Shown here piece by piece: positions 35,218 through 47,700 of a stretch of 64,000 nucleotides of DNA (the first letter of the stretch is position 1; the number at the start of each line of letters is the position of its first letter). The stretch covers positions 288,031,057-288,095,056 of the forward strand of contig CM053029.1 in the NCBI GenBank assembly GCA_028564925.1, in the 5' to 3' direction. The translations under genes and the position numbers were made by a program. The notes under the pieces were generated by a model. The model was not told where the DNA came from and searched no databases. It saw only the letters and a program-made list of their open reading frames with translations. This DNA is from Lithobates sylvaticus (lineage: Eukaryota > Chordata > Amphibia > Anura > Ranidae).

Positions 35218-35793
35218 TCATGTTTTCTCCCTGCCATGTGTGACGAACGCAGGTGTCAGGTCCCTGCCCTCCTCGCTAACTTGCGAGGAAGGACCAGCCA
35301 ACCCTTCACCAACATAAGATCCTTTGCTACACCTGTTGCATTGGATTAGGTACACCACATTACTGGAGGTACAGTTGTATGAGCCTGTGATATTGAAGGT
35401 CCCATTTGTGTGTGTGACACTTTTGGATAGATTGATCTGGTTGCATAATTTGCAGCGTTTTTTATTGCAGGGTTTGCTTCCATTATTTGTGACTTTATAA
35501 TCAGAGTGAAGTTTCCTGCTGATTAGTTTATGTCTGAGGTTAGGTGGTTGTCTGAAAGCCAATAATGGGGGTTGTTGGAATATTTTTTTCAGAGTATCAT
35601 CCTCTGTTATAATGGGTTGTAAATCTTTGATTATCTTTTTGATCCCTGCTAGTGTTGGGTTGTATGTGGTGACTAGAGGTACTCGGTTGTTCGTTTTTCT
35701 CTCTTTGTATTGGAGGAGATTTTCTCTTTGGGTTTTCAAGGCTGTGTGTATGCTGTTGTTGATGGTTTTGTCTTTGTAACCTTTCTTATGGAA
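35218..35793 (-). mobile_element. Penelope-like element, 3' part (reverse transcriptase C-terminus and start of GIY-YIG)
   Basis: Minus-strand frame with LVTTYNPTLAGIKKIIKDL, PPLLAFRQPPNLRHKLI, CKLCNQI and SSNVVYLIQCNRCSKGSYVGE. The region after the thumb and the CxxC linker, then YLI...YVGE as the start of a GIY-YIG endonuclease, are Penelope features. The endonuclease is cut off after YVGE, near 35,290. It is the continuation of 42,154-43,578, separated by the ERV. Confidence 0.85.
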
Positions 35794-35798
35794 GGAGT

Positions 35799-36357
35799 TG
35801 TAAGGTACACGTCTTTCTCCTTGTGTTCTAAATGCCTAGGCTGGAAATGGTAGAGCGGAGGTCCCGATCACCGGTGGTTAATCAACACACATACACTCAA
35901 TAGTACGTGAAGAATGATTACAAAGTTTAATAGGCAGTACGTTCCTCTTTTATGGGAAATGCAGACGGGGGAACAGCCCTCCCGAGGACCAGTCATATTC
36001 TTACACATATGCATACATTAACAACTTCTTGTCATGTGATGGTCGTCAGTTTGCAATATGGAATATAGGGCAAAGGTTAGTGTATGACAGTTAGTTCTCG
36101 TTATCTGTACACATCTGCTAACTTGACCGCAAACTCCTAAGTCACTGGTCTTAGCTAGTTTCATATCCTCTGGTGAAGTACAGAGTTAAAAACCACAAAA
36201 CAGATGCTTCCTGAAAATTTCAAAACACTTGTCAAACAGTTTTTATGCAGAATACACTTATAACAGCTTTGTTCAAAAAGCTGTAAATCTGAAGGTTTAA
36301 GCATATTAATTTCAATCACTATTAAAATGGTATATCATTATAAGTAGCCCCCTTATA
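35799..36357 (-). repeat. ERV 3' LTR
   Basis: 559 bp. On the plus strand it starts TGTAAGGTACACG and ends CCCCCTTATA. It differs from the other LTR at only a few positions by eye, mainly small length differences in homopolymers. Confidence 0.9.
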
Positions 36358-39300
36358 ATCCTCCCTTTGATCATTCTGATTTAACATAATGATCATCCCT
36401 TTCCTTATTTTATAGCACAGGTTTCCTTGTAACGTTGGTAAGTATTATTGGGGGCGTGCCATTTAGGAGTGAGGTAAAATTTAAAGGTATGGCCATTAAA
36501 GGAATTCTGGCAGTACTGGGATGTAGTTTACTGCATATCCAGCACTTTTCAAAACCTGATTTTTGGGCATAGCTATATTTAAATTTCAACAACAACATTT
36601 TATCAGAAAACTCTTGGGGGGGTTCACTTCTTCTGTGTCTTACTATAGGAGTGTTATTTGACTTGGGAATCCCACATATCCCTTTTAGTGGTCCCAAATC
36701 TTCTGGGTGGTATATACAGTTAGCTATCAGCCAAGTGGGTAAGAATACTACCAGAATTAGACAGCACCAGAGGCACAAGGTCTTCCCTGTTGCTGATGTT
36801 GAAAACATTATATATATATATATATTTAATGTCCTCAAAATTCACTATTCTTCTTCTTCACTTGTCCTGATGATAGAAAGATCTGTTTTGTTTCCAGGTA
36901 AAGTCATCGTATCCTTCAGGGAGATTTGTCCTATGCCTTCCTGAATATCTTGTAGATTTTGTCGTTGTCTTGAAGGGAGTGTATCCTCAGTTACTGTTAG
37001 GGGCTCTGGAGTTGAGGGGAGCTGGGGACACTTCTTCAGTCGGCTGGCGTGGATCCAGGTGTTGCCTAGGTCCGTTAGTACCGCGGTCCTGGATACCTTT
37101 TCCACCTTCCACGGTCCGGAGTAGATTGGTCCAATTCTTTTCCTGTGAGCCAGCTGCTTAATCAGTACTTTGTCCCCTGGGATGAAGGGGTGGGTTGGTT
37201 CTGTTGAAAGAGGAGAGAAGGTGACAGAAACTTGTTCATTTATTTCACGAAGCATACTTACCAGACTTTTCACGTACACTTCCTGTTGGGAATAAACGTT
37301 AATGTCAGAATTTGGGTCTAATGGGGGTAATTCTATATTTGCAGGGATTCCCATTAGAATTTCAAAAGGGGACAATCCTGTCCTGGAATGGGGGGTGGTT
37401 CTTATCTGAAAAAGGACAGAAGGTAAGTGTTCCAACCAACCTTTTAGAGTACCTCCTGTAGCCTTTTTTAATTTGTCTTTGATGTTCCTGTTCATTCTCT
37501 CTACTACTCCTGCACTCTGGGGATGATAGGGAATATGTAGTTTCCATTGCATCCCCAGAGATTTGGCTACAACTTGGGTCACTGAGGAACTAAATGCGGG
37601 TCCTCTGTCGGACCATATGGTTGTGGGTATCCCGAACCTACAGATCCAATAATTTAACAAGCATCTCGCTGCTATATTTGCGGTTTCTCCGGTACAGGGA
37701 ATTGCCTCAACCCAAGCTGACCATTTGTCAACGATTACACAGAGGCACCTCAAGTTTCCCTTTTGCTTTGGTAGGTGTGTGAAGTCTATTTGTAAATCTG
37801 TTAATGGTCCCAAGGGTGGAGGTAGATGGCCATGTAGGCCATGTCTTTTTCCTTGAACATTGTTCTGGGCACAAGTTAGGCAGCTTCTAGTTAGAAGCTT
37901 AGTTTGTTTTTGTAAATTATTTGTGCAAAAAGATTTTGAATATATATTTACAAGAGGGGCGGGTCCTATGTGTCCTGGGCCATGGAGGTAGGATAAAATT
38001 AGGATACAATTAGCTTCAGGTATACCCAGGATCTTCCCCTCTTTTGTCCAAAGACCTTCAGAGTCTTTGGTCAAACCTTCATTTGCCCAGAAATGGACAT
38101 CTGTATCTGTGGCCATTGACTGCATTTGGGCCACAACAGTTTTGAAATCAGGGGATGAGAAGTGCTCTTTAAAGAAGATTGTGGTAGGGGCTGGTGAATT
38201 GGGTGAACTGGCAGCAGCCTTTTTTGCTTCTCTGTCTGCGAAAGCATTTCCTTTTGATACTATACTATTGTCTGATGAGTGGGCTTTTACTTTTATAACA
38301 GCAACCTTTTTAGGGAGCAGAATTGCTTGCAGTAGATTAAGGATCTGCTCTGAATTAGCTATCTGTTTGTTGTCTGCTGTTTTAAATCCTCTATTGGCCC
38401 ATATCACACCAAAATCATGTACCACTCCAAATGCATATCTGCTGTCTGTATAAATGTTGACTTCCTTGTTTGTGAACAGAATACAGGCTCTGGTCAGAGC
38501 TTCTAGTTCTGCTACTTGGGCAGAAACAGGGGGCAATGGTTTTGCTTCTAACACTGTATGTGGCAACTGAACTACAGCATAGCCAGTTAAAAATGTAGAG
38601 TCAGAGGGACGGGAACAACTACCATCTACAAAAACATTTTCGGCATTTATAATTGGAATGTCAGAAAGATCAGGTCTTGGTGAAGTGACTTGTTCCACTT
38701 TTTCTACACAATTATGTGTGTGATCAGGTTCGTGTGGTAAACGTAACATGGAAACGTACAACTGGATTGCTATTCGGAACATATTTAAGTACCAAGTTGT
38801 CAGTATTTAACAAAGTGATCTCGTATCCACTGAGTCTTTGGGAAGTCATGTGTTGTGTGTTCATATTCTGTATGAGGTGGGTAACTGAATGAGTGGTGTA
38901 CAGTGTCATTTTGTGTCCCAATACTATTTTGTTGGCATCCTGTGCAGACATGGCACAGGCAGCGACATTCTGAAGACAGGACGGCATGCCCTGGACTTGG
39001 ACAGGGAGTTTTCTAGATAAATATGACACTGGACGATACCCTGAACCATGAGATTGTGCAAGTACTGCAGCAAAAGATTTTCCTGAAACTACACAGTACA
39101 ACTGGAAGGCTTTACCATAATCTACCAATCCCAGGGCGGGGGCGGTGGACAAACTCTTAATAAGAGCATCAAAAGCATTTTTTCTGTCTTCTGTCCAGTC
39201 TATCAATTTAGGGGCGTTTGACCCGGCAGCCTCTCGTAGGATACTATCATAATGAGAACAGTCAGGAATCCACTGGCGGCAATATACAATTGCGCCCAGA

Positions 39301-41590
39301 AATGACAACAAAGCTGCTTTGTCTTTTGGAGGACTGAGAGCTTGTAAGGCTGCGGCACGTTTGGGGGACACTAGCCTGGTTCCCTTGTCCAGAATACATC
39401 CTAGGTATTCTACTTGTGGTAGACACCACTGTATTTTCTTCCTTGAGGCTAGGTGGCCGGCTTCGGCCAGATGTTCTAACAGTAATGTTGAATCGACCGC
39501 ACAATCTTCAGCAGAACGACTGCACAAGAGCAAGTCGTCCACATACTGTATTAGTACCGACCCATGCTCGGAAGTCCAAGACTTGACGGTCTCGTTGAGT
39601 ACCATGGAGAAGGCGGCGGGGCTGTCTACATACCCTTGCGGTAAACGCGACCAAGTTAACTGACCCCCGCCGGCCCATGAGAAGGCAAATATAGGCTGAG
39701 CCTCTTCGGCAATAGGAATGCTAAAAAATGCGTTTGCCAAGTCAATCACTGTGTAGCATAGGGAATCTGCAGGTATGCATGAAAAAATGAATGTTATATC
39801 AGATACCAAGGGCGGGAGGGGTAGTACTTGCTTATTAACTGCCCTTAGATCTTGGACTAGCCTCCATTCGCCACTGGTCTTTTTTACGGGGTAAATGGGC
39901 GTGTTCCAGGGGCTGATTACTGGTTTCAAAATGCCTAAGCGTATGTATTCTTCAATCTGTGGTGCAATTCCATTGGTTTTCTCTGGGGGCAAGGGATACT
40001 GCTTGTGGTATTGTGGCTGTGCATCTGGACGTAATTGGGGAGTGTAGGGTGTGCAGTTGATAAATCCTACGCTACCTTTGTTTTCTGCCCAGATTTTGTG
40101 AGTCTCTAAAGTAGCGGGCAGTAACATAAAGAATCCTTTATGTGTGTGTCGTTTAGGACCAGTCAGGTCACAGAAAGGGGAACTTGCAGTTAGTGAGCCT
40201 TCTTTGTCAAATTTAATAGTGATACTTAAACTGGATAACAGGTCCCTTCCCATAAGGGATACAGGACAGGAGGCCAACACAGCAAAAGATTGATCGCACA
40301 AATGTTGCCCCTCGGGAGTGGTTACAGGTAATGGTGGAGTGATGGGATGGGTAACAGGGGTCCCATTTATACCAATAGAGTTTCCCTCAGTACATCGTGG
40401 TGTGTCAAAAATTACATTATTCACTGAACTTGATGTGGCGCCAGTGTCGGTTAAGAAACAGACACGCTGCCCATCAACATTTAATACAACTTGGGGAAGA
40501 CTCTTCCATGAAAGGTTATAACACACTAGACTGAGGGAAGGGACATACTCTAGGCATCCCTATAGGGGGTTTGGCTGCTGGCGGTTTGATGGCCACTGCA
40601 TAGGGATCCCTGGGGTGGCCACAGAATTCCCCATCTAACAAAGTGGGCAGAGTATGACTAGTATGTGGGCACAAGTGATAACAACCCGTTTGGGTAATCA
40701 CTTGTTGTCGAACAATTGGGTAGTCTGCTTGGTCTGTCAAATCAGATGGACTAATGGGACTGTGAAGGTTTACCCTTAGTACTCGATTTATGGTTCCTTT
40801 CTTTGTGGCGGGATATATTCCTCTTACCCCTAATCTACAGGAATAGCCCCCTGGTCTATTGGTTAATAGAACCCACCTATTTTCTATTTTAAAAAACAGT
40901 AATCCTATAGTACAATGTGGACAAGATAGAGCTATGTCACTACAGTCAGGTTCTGCATATTCAGAAGTCATTTAACTCTTATACTTTATACAACATGCAA
41001 TTCTTAAAATTTTTAGGTACTTACGCTGTTCTGTGGAAAAAGAAGTCTCACATATATATATATATATATCTTAAACAAAACTTTATACTTATTTCTATAG
41101 GTCTTATACTGTAAATCTTATGAACAGAATTATTTTAAATGATCATTATAAAACCATACATTTGTTCAATTTTATAGTGCACTTTTTGTTTCTCAAAAAC
41201 TTAATGGGCGTCCGCTCAACCAAACCTTTTATCACGGGCGTAATCTGCTACTTCCCGGTGATTAAAATAATAATAATAATCTCTTTTACAATAGTTTTTT
41301 TATAGTCAGACCAACCTAGTCAGACTCTCTTTAAATACCCAAATAACCTACGTAACTACCTGCGTGTCCTTTTAACCTCCCGGGGGACCAACCTAGTCCG
41401 CCGCGAAGGCACAACAACCTAACCTCCCGGGGGACCAACCTAGTCCGCCGCGAAGGCACAACAACCCCTTTAAACTAAATTTGTGGCGATGATCTGGACA
41501 GCGTAAGCATTTACACCTATTCACCTTAAAAGGTAAAAAGGGCAAAATCACTTACCTGTCACAAGATATCCCACTTCTGAACACCAGTGC

Positions 41591-42148
41591 TGTAAGGTAC
41601 ACGTCTTTCTCCTTGTGTTCTAAATGCCTAGGCTGGAAATGGTAGAGCGGAGGTCCCGATCACCGGTGGTTAATCAACACACATACACTCAATAGTACGT
41701 GAAGAATGATTACAAAGTTTAATAGGCAGTACGTTCCTCTTTTATGGGAAATGCAGACGGGGGGAACAGCCCTCCCGAGGACCAGTCATATTCTTACACA
41801 TATGCATACATTAACAACTTCTTGTCATGTGATGGTCGTCAGTTTGCAATATGGAATATAGGGCAAAGGTTAGTGTATGACAGTTAGTTCTCGTTATCTG
41901 TACACATCTGCTAACTTGACCGCAAACTCCTAAGTCACTGGTCTTAGCTAGTTTCATATCCTCTGGTGAAGTACAGAGTTAAAAACCACAAAACAGATGC
42001 TTCCTGAAAATGTCAACACTTGTCAAACAGTTTTTATGCAGAATACACTTATAACAGCTTTGTTCAAAAAGCTGTAAATCTGAAGGTTTAAGCATATTAA
42101 TTTCAATCACTATTAAAATGGTATATCATTATAAGTAGCCCCCTTATA
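41591..42148 (-). repeat. ERV 5' LTR
   Basis: 558 bp, nearly identical to 35,799-36,357. The element runs on the minus strand, so this copy is upstream. It is followed on the minus strand by the leader. Confidence 0.9.
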
Positions 42149-42153
42149 GGAGT

Positions 42154-43578
42154 CTGCCAGTGTTCTGAGATGTTTATCTCTGTCTTCTGGGTCTGAACAT
42201 ATTCGGTGGTATCTGATGGCCTGGCTGTGTATGATGGCTCGTTTAGTGTGTTGGGGGTGAAAACTGGAATTATGGAGATAGCTGCATCGGTCAGTCGGTT
42301 TTCTGTATATCGACGTGTGAAGCTTATCATTCCTGATGTATACTGTAGTGTCTAGGAAGTTGACATGTGTGTCCGAATAATCAATTTTTAGTTTGATAGA
42401 TGGGTGAAAAGTGTTGATCAATGAGAAAAATTGTTTAAGATTTTCTTCACCTTCAGTCCATATCATGAAGATATCATCAATATATCGGTAATATCTGTAT
42501 GGCTTTTGTTGTATGCTGTTCAGGAAATTGTCCTCCAGGTCAGCCATAAATAAATTTGCATATTGGGGTGCCATTTTACTTCCCATAGCAGTACCCATAC
42601 ATTGTAGATAGATGTCATTGTTGAAAGTGAAGTAGTTATGTGTAAGAATGAATTCGATTAGCTGTGTCACATCCTCAGCAGTGTATTTGTGGTTTGTTGA
42701 GGATGATAAGAATCTGTGACATGCTGCCAACCCATCCTTGTGAGGGATGTTACTGTACAGAGATTCTACATCCATAGTGACTAGAAGTGTTTTTGGTGGT
42801 AATGTTGTATATTGTTAAGCTTGTTCAGAAAATCAGTGGTGTCTTGCAGGAAACTAGTAGTGTTCATGACCAACGGTTTTAACATGTTTTCTACAAGGCC
42901 TGAGATATGTTCGGTAAGTGTATTCATACCTGTTATAATGGGTCTGCCTGGATTTCCTGGCTTGTGAATCTTGGGCAGCATGTAGAAGTCTCCAATTTCT
43001 GGATTATCTGGAATCGCATTGGTAAGTTCTGAATGTAGGTGGCTTGGTATAGTTTTAATGAGATCTTTTAATTGCTTAGTAAAATCCTGGGTCGGATCAT
43101 AATCCAGTTTTTTGTAGTAAGTGGTATTTGCCAGCTGCCTCTGGCCCTCTTGTATATATTTGTCTGTATCCATCACAACGACTGCTCCCCCTTTATCTGC
43201 TGGTTTGATGGTTATTGTCTGATTATTGCGCAGATCATGTACAGCCCTTCGCTCCAGTGGTGAAAGGTTGTATAATATTTTCTTTTGTTGGATGGATATC
43301 AGGGATGTGACACGCAGCCTGAAGCTGTCGATATAGGTATCCAGTTTGGGGTTGCATCCTTGTGGAGGTGTGAAGTTGCTGTTCTTTTTCTTTTTGTCAC
43401 CTCCTATTGTCCTAGGATTCCTTTCATTACAGTGAAAATATTCTTTGAGCCTTAGTCTGCTGAAGAATTCCTCCATATCTGACCATACCTGTAAATTATC
43501 CAACTTGGTGGTTGGGCAGAATGTGAGGCCTTTGGAGAGGACTGTTATTTCTGGTGTGGAAAGTTTATGATTTGACAA
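42154..43578 (-). mobile_element. Penelope-like element, reverse transcriptase
   Basis: Two minus-strand frames. 43,578-42,781 holds LSKGLTFCPT, the conserved ITIKPADKGGAVVVMD, FYMLPKIHKPGNPGRPII and LKPLVMNTTSFLQDT. 42,775-42,113 holds MDVESLYSNIPH, MGTAMGSKMAPQYANLFM, YRYIDDIFMIW (catalytic YIDD), VNFLDTTV and SIYRKPTD. These are Penelope reverse transcriptase motifs. The frames differ by one shift near 42,778. The element continues at 35,793 after the ERV; the joined reading LADS-FHKKGY fits the family. Penelope elements are not LTR retroelements; their reverse transcriptase is close to telomerase. Confidence 0.9.
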
Positions 43579-44310
43579 ATTTGGAAGTTATGAAACATGC
43601 TGTAATTTCATGACCAAACTGACTGTCTGCACGGTTAGGTATTTACGACCGATGTCTGTTGGTTCTCTGAATGGGGAGGGCGACAGTTTTACGACAGGCC
43701 TGATATCCTGCCAGGAGACATAAGCTGTGTTTACTGACCCAGCCAGGGTCTGCTTCCTCTGCTGAGATAACCTTTTGTTCCTTTTGAACTTTTAAAAGCT
43801 TTGAATTCCTAAAACAAGGAGAGGGAGGAGGAAGGAGGGAGTTCAGAATTTTCTGTAATGTTACAGAAAAGCTGTCATGGCTGAATTCCAACATGGCAAC
43901 CAGCCACAGCGTTTCATGTCCATTACGTGATATCGTTACACCATGAGTAACTGAAATAACCGATAGTTACAGCTGGACACCACTGATCCTTTACAATAGG
44001 GCCAATGCGCCATCCCTTAGGCGCAGTGACAAATGTGCAAGCTCTGACTAGGGATCATACCCAACAGCCAAGCAGGGACTGGACTTTAAAGTGACCCTGT
44101 TGCTTTGCCCTCCATGGACAAACAGTTCATCCTAAAAGGTCCAGGTAAACTAAGAGGAACCATGAAAATGTAATTCTGCAATCAACATGACAGGTTAGTG
44201 CAAAATTGCAGGTTCTCTGAAATCTAAAAATATTCAAGGACATGCACAGTAGAGGCAACTAGAACTGGTTAGATAATTTCCCACAATAAATATTGTCCAT
44301 AGTATTATTA
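43579..44310. other. Stretch upstream of Penelope, with a Gypsy-LTR-like end
   Basis: No gene. On the minus strand, sequence beginning at 43,943 reads TGTAACGATATCACGT, the same 16 bases that begin the LTR next to the Gypsy fragment at 46,483; the sequences diverge after that. This may be a related LTR remnant. 43,950-44,310 is unassigned. Confidence 0.35.
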
Positions 44311-45265
44311 TTATTATTATTATACAGGATTTATATAGCGCCAACAGTTTGCGCAGCGCTTAACAAAATAAAGGCAGACATTACAATTACATAACAATTT
44401 TGTACAAGAGGAATCAGAGGGCCCTGCTCGTTAGAGCTTACAATCTAAAAAGAAGGGGTCAATTGATACAAGAGGTAATAGCTGTGGGGAATGAGTTGAT
44501 GGAGGAAGTAAAACAGTGTTACTTCGAAACAGGATAGGCTTCTTTAAAGAGAAAGGTTTTCAGGGATGGTCTAAAGATGGATAGATTAGGGGACAGTCGG
44601 ACAGATTGGGGTAGAGAGTTCCAAAGGATGGGAGAAGCTCTGGAGAAATCCTGGAGGCGAGCATGGGAGGAGGTGACAAGGGAGCTAGAGAGCAGGAGGT
44701 CTTGGGAGGACCGAAGAGAGCGGCTTGGTTGGTATTTTGGTACTAGGTTAGTGATGTAGCTGGGGGCAGAGTTATGGATGGCTTTGTAAACTATTGTTAG
44801 TACTTTGAATTTTATTCGTTGGGTGAGTGGAAGCCAGTGGAGGGATTGGCAGAGAGGGGTGGAGGACACTGAATGGTTGGTAAGGTGGATAAGTCTTGCA
44901 GCGGCATTCATTATGGACTGAAGGGGGGATAGTCTATGTAAAGGTAGTCCAATGAGGAGGGAGTTGCAGTAGTCGAGGCGAGAGATAACCAGGGAGTGAG
45001 TTAGAAGCTTGGTGGTGTCATTCGTTAAAAAGGGGCGTATTCTGGAAATGTTGCGGAGGCTAAGATGGCATGATTTGGACAGGGATTGTATGTGGGTCTG
45101 AAAGGACAGTTCAGAGTCTAGGATTACCCCTAGCACCCTGGCATGTGGGGAAGGAATGATAGATGTGCCATTGATCTTGACTGAGAAGTCAGGGGAAGGG
45201 GCACGTGGAGGAGGACTTCTCAAGTATAGTAATGGGAGGGCGGCCTCAAAAACAAATAGGTACAC
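44311..45265 (-). mobile_element. L2-clade LINE, 5'-truncated 3' end
   Basis: The minus-strand frame 45,265-44,519 gives the L2 C-terminal region: ARVLGVILDSELSFQTHI, RLDYCNSLLIGLP, SLHWLPLTQRIKFKVL, RDLLLSSSL-like and LWNSLPQSVR. It is followed by the 3' UTR, GCGCTATATAAATCCTGTA and an (ATA)n tail near 44,315. It is a separate, better kept 3' end than the L2 at 32,240. It includes the 3' UTR phrase GAGCAGGGCCCTCTGATTCC at which the other copy is joined. Confidence 0.88.
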
Positions 45266-45642
45266 ACCAATCAGAAATGTATCGACATGATCAGGAGCAA
45301 TCTCCTGTGCTTAATCAGTGAGCTTTTGTGAAGGAGGAGAAAGATAGATGATCAGGAGCAGACTGGGTTGATTGACTAGAGTGCAAAATCTGGTGCAGCT
45401 CTCCATAGAAAGCAATCAGCTTGCATTTTTTTTTTTTTGGTCAAAGCTTAAACAGGCCGACATTAGGAGATTGGCTACCATGCAGAGCTGCACCAATTTT
45501 TTTATTAGTAAAATCAACCCCAATGTGCCTAGTGGATTGGTGGCAATAGTAGGTCTGACAGTAGCTGTGACTTGGAACTTTGTAAATATAAATTCTGGTT
45601 AGAGGTCCCCTATACATTTAGATCAATGGGACATATTGCAGA
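45266..45642. other. Gene-free stretch
   Basis: No frame or repeat recognised apart from a T-run near 45,425. It may include the rest of the LTR that begins at 46,483. Confidence 0.3.
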
Positions 45643-45647
45643 TGTAC

Positions 45648-46401
45648 TGTCATGAACTAGGTACTCACCGAGGCCAAGATGCCGAGAGCGGTTGCCCTTG
45701 CGACTCGGCGCCCACTGCCCTGGAGGTGATACAGGGACGGTTGGCACCAAGAGGCACAAGCCACCGGTGGGATGGTGACCAGGCGTGGACTCCGATGTTG
45801 CAGTGAAGGGTAGACTGGAACAGGATAGTAAGTCCATGAATTCCTAGTTAGAAACACGGCAAGCAGACTGGGAATCAAACACAGGCAGGTTAGATGAATG
45901 CAGGCCGGGGGTCAAACACTGGCCGGTTAGGTGCAAGGTAATAGGACAAGGTATCCTTAAGCGGGAGAGTCCAAGGCAGGCTGGGGATCAAAACACAGGC
46001 ATGTTAGATGAGAGTCCAGGGTACAGGCCAAAGGTCCAGGGCAGGAGAAGGTAACAGATCCAAATAGGCAAGCGGAAGGTCAAGGTCAGGAGAAGGCAGA
46101 GTAGTCAGGACGATCCGGGTTTGGCAACAGGTAAGACAATCTTCAAGGGTCAAGTACAGGATACAAACAGGAAGCAGCTGTCAGGCGAACCAGCGTCTGT
46201 CTGGGCACAGAGGCCCTCCTTTTATAGGGCCGTTGAGGTCACATGAGGTGATGCCGTGCTACTGCGCATGCGCGCGCGCCGCTTGGCGGGAACACGAGTG
46301 CGCACGCGCCGCCGCATCCTCTCTCTGTCACTGGCTATGAGCCGGGAAGCCGAACCCGTGCGCCTGCGCACTAGCGTGCGCAGCGGACGGAAACCCTGAC
46401 A
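45648..46401 (+). mobile_element. Solo LTR, Gypsy-like
   Basis: 754 bp beginning TGTCATGAACTAGG and ending ACCCTGACA, with inverted TGTCA/TGACA ends and an exact 5-bp repeat TGTAC on both sides (45,643-45,647 and 46,402-46,406). It contains CCTTTTATAGGG, a TATA-like box, followed by GC-rich sequence. No internal part is present, so this is a recombination scar of an LTR element. It lies within or beside the LTR that follows the Gypsy fragment. Confidence 0.75.
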
Positions 46402-47700
46402 TGTACATAGCCGAGTCCTAAAAAAATGCAAGACACTTTTTTCTTCTACGAATCCATGGTGTAGATGACGTGATATCGTTACACCTCCCCCCTTAGGTGG
46501 TTGCATGGGAGGGAACTACAATTTCCCTCCTGACGCAACCGACTCTTGCGGGCTCGGCTTGTCGTGACAGCCCATCAGCATTGCCATGGGTGCTGCCTTT
46601 CTTATGCTGGATGGTGAAATCGTATTGCTGTAGAATTAAGCTCCACCAAAGTAGTTTGCCATTCTCCCCAGCAACACGATTTAGCCAGCTCAAGGGATTG
46701 TGATCCGTGATCACAGTGAAGTGCCGTCCATAAAGGTACGTTTGTAACTTCTGGAGGGCCCACACGATCGCAAGACACTCCTTTTCGATCGTGCCGTATG
46801 CTACTTCCCTGGGAAGCAGCTTCCGGCTCAGGTAGAGGATGGGATGCTCCTCTCCGGCATCATCCACCTGGCTCAGGACTGCACCCAATCCATAGGCAGA
46901 GGCATCCGTCTGCACTAGGAAACGGCGGGTGAAGTCTGGAGCCTGTAGCACAGGGGCGCGGGCCAGCGCCTCCTTCAAGGCCTGAAATGCCTGCTCACAT
47001 TCTGGTGTCCAAGACACCACCTTGGGCAGTTTCTTTTTGGTTAGGTCAGTCAGAGGTTTTGCCAGGCTACTATAGTTACATACAAACTTCCTATAGTAGC
47101 CAGCGGTCCCCAAGAAAGACATAACCTGCTTTTTGGTTTGGGGGGTAGGCCAGGCCAGAATGGCATCAACCTTCCCTGTCTCGGGTTTCAGGGTGCCTCC
47201 TCCTACCTGGTGTCCCAAGTACTGCACATCAGTCATGCCAATCTGACACTTACTGGGTTTGACAGTCAGATTGGCAGCTGTCAGTTTGTCCAGGACCTGT
47301 GACAGGTGCACCAGGTGTTCTTCCCAGGTAGGGCTGAACACGGCGATGTCATCCAGGTAGGCTACTGCAAAGGTTTCCAGCCCCTCCAGTAAGTCATTCA
47401 TGACTCTCTGGAAGGTAGCTGGGGCATTCTTCATCCCAAACGGCATGACGGTAAATTCGAACAAGCAGAATGGGGTGATGAAAGCCGACTTTTCCCGAGC
47501 CTCAGGGGCCAGAGGATTTTGCCAGTACCCCCTGCTCAGATCCATGATTGTGATATAGCGGGCAGCCGCCAGTCTATCTAACAACTCGTCAATCCGGGGC
47601 ATGGGGTAGGCATCTGCAGTGGTGATGGCATTCAGTTTCCGGTAGTCCACACAGTAATAGCTTTGATTTGGTGTAACAAAAGAGGGAGAGTTCATACAAC
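46402..47700 (-). mobile_element. Gypsy (Ty3-type) LTR retrotransposon fragment, broken
   Basis: Minus-strand fossil with reverse transcriptase and RNase H signatures (46,493 to about 47,700), then a purine-rich tract (46,484-46,495) and an LTR start TGTAACGATATCACG at 46,483. Only this part of the element is present, so it is broken. No integrase lies between RNase H and the LTR, which fits the Gmr1-like group of vertebrate Gypsy elements, where integrase precedes reverse transcriptase. The upstream boundary with the retrocopy piece is uncertain by a few tens of bases. Confidence 0.8.

Larger units (their letters stand above)
35799..42148 (-). mobile_element. Endogenous retrovirus, class I-like (gamma/epsilon-like), broken
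   Basis: Provirus-like fossil on the minus strand, 6,350 bp, flanked by a 5-bp repeat GGAGT (35,794-35,798 and 42,149-42,153), inserted in a Penelope-like element. Parts seen: LTRs at 35,799-36,357 and 41,591-42,148; a leader with a short tandem duplication near 41,375-41,465; a short unassigned frame at 40,516-40,971; a pol region across 36,845-40,526 with protease, reverse transcriptase, RNase H and integrase signatures; an env-like N-terminal stretch at 36,410-36,838; and a purine-rich tract before the 3' LTR. Not all parts of a full provirus are recognisable. I judge it broken, with a handful of breaks. The near-identical LTRs point to a young insertion. Confidence 0.88.
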
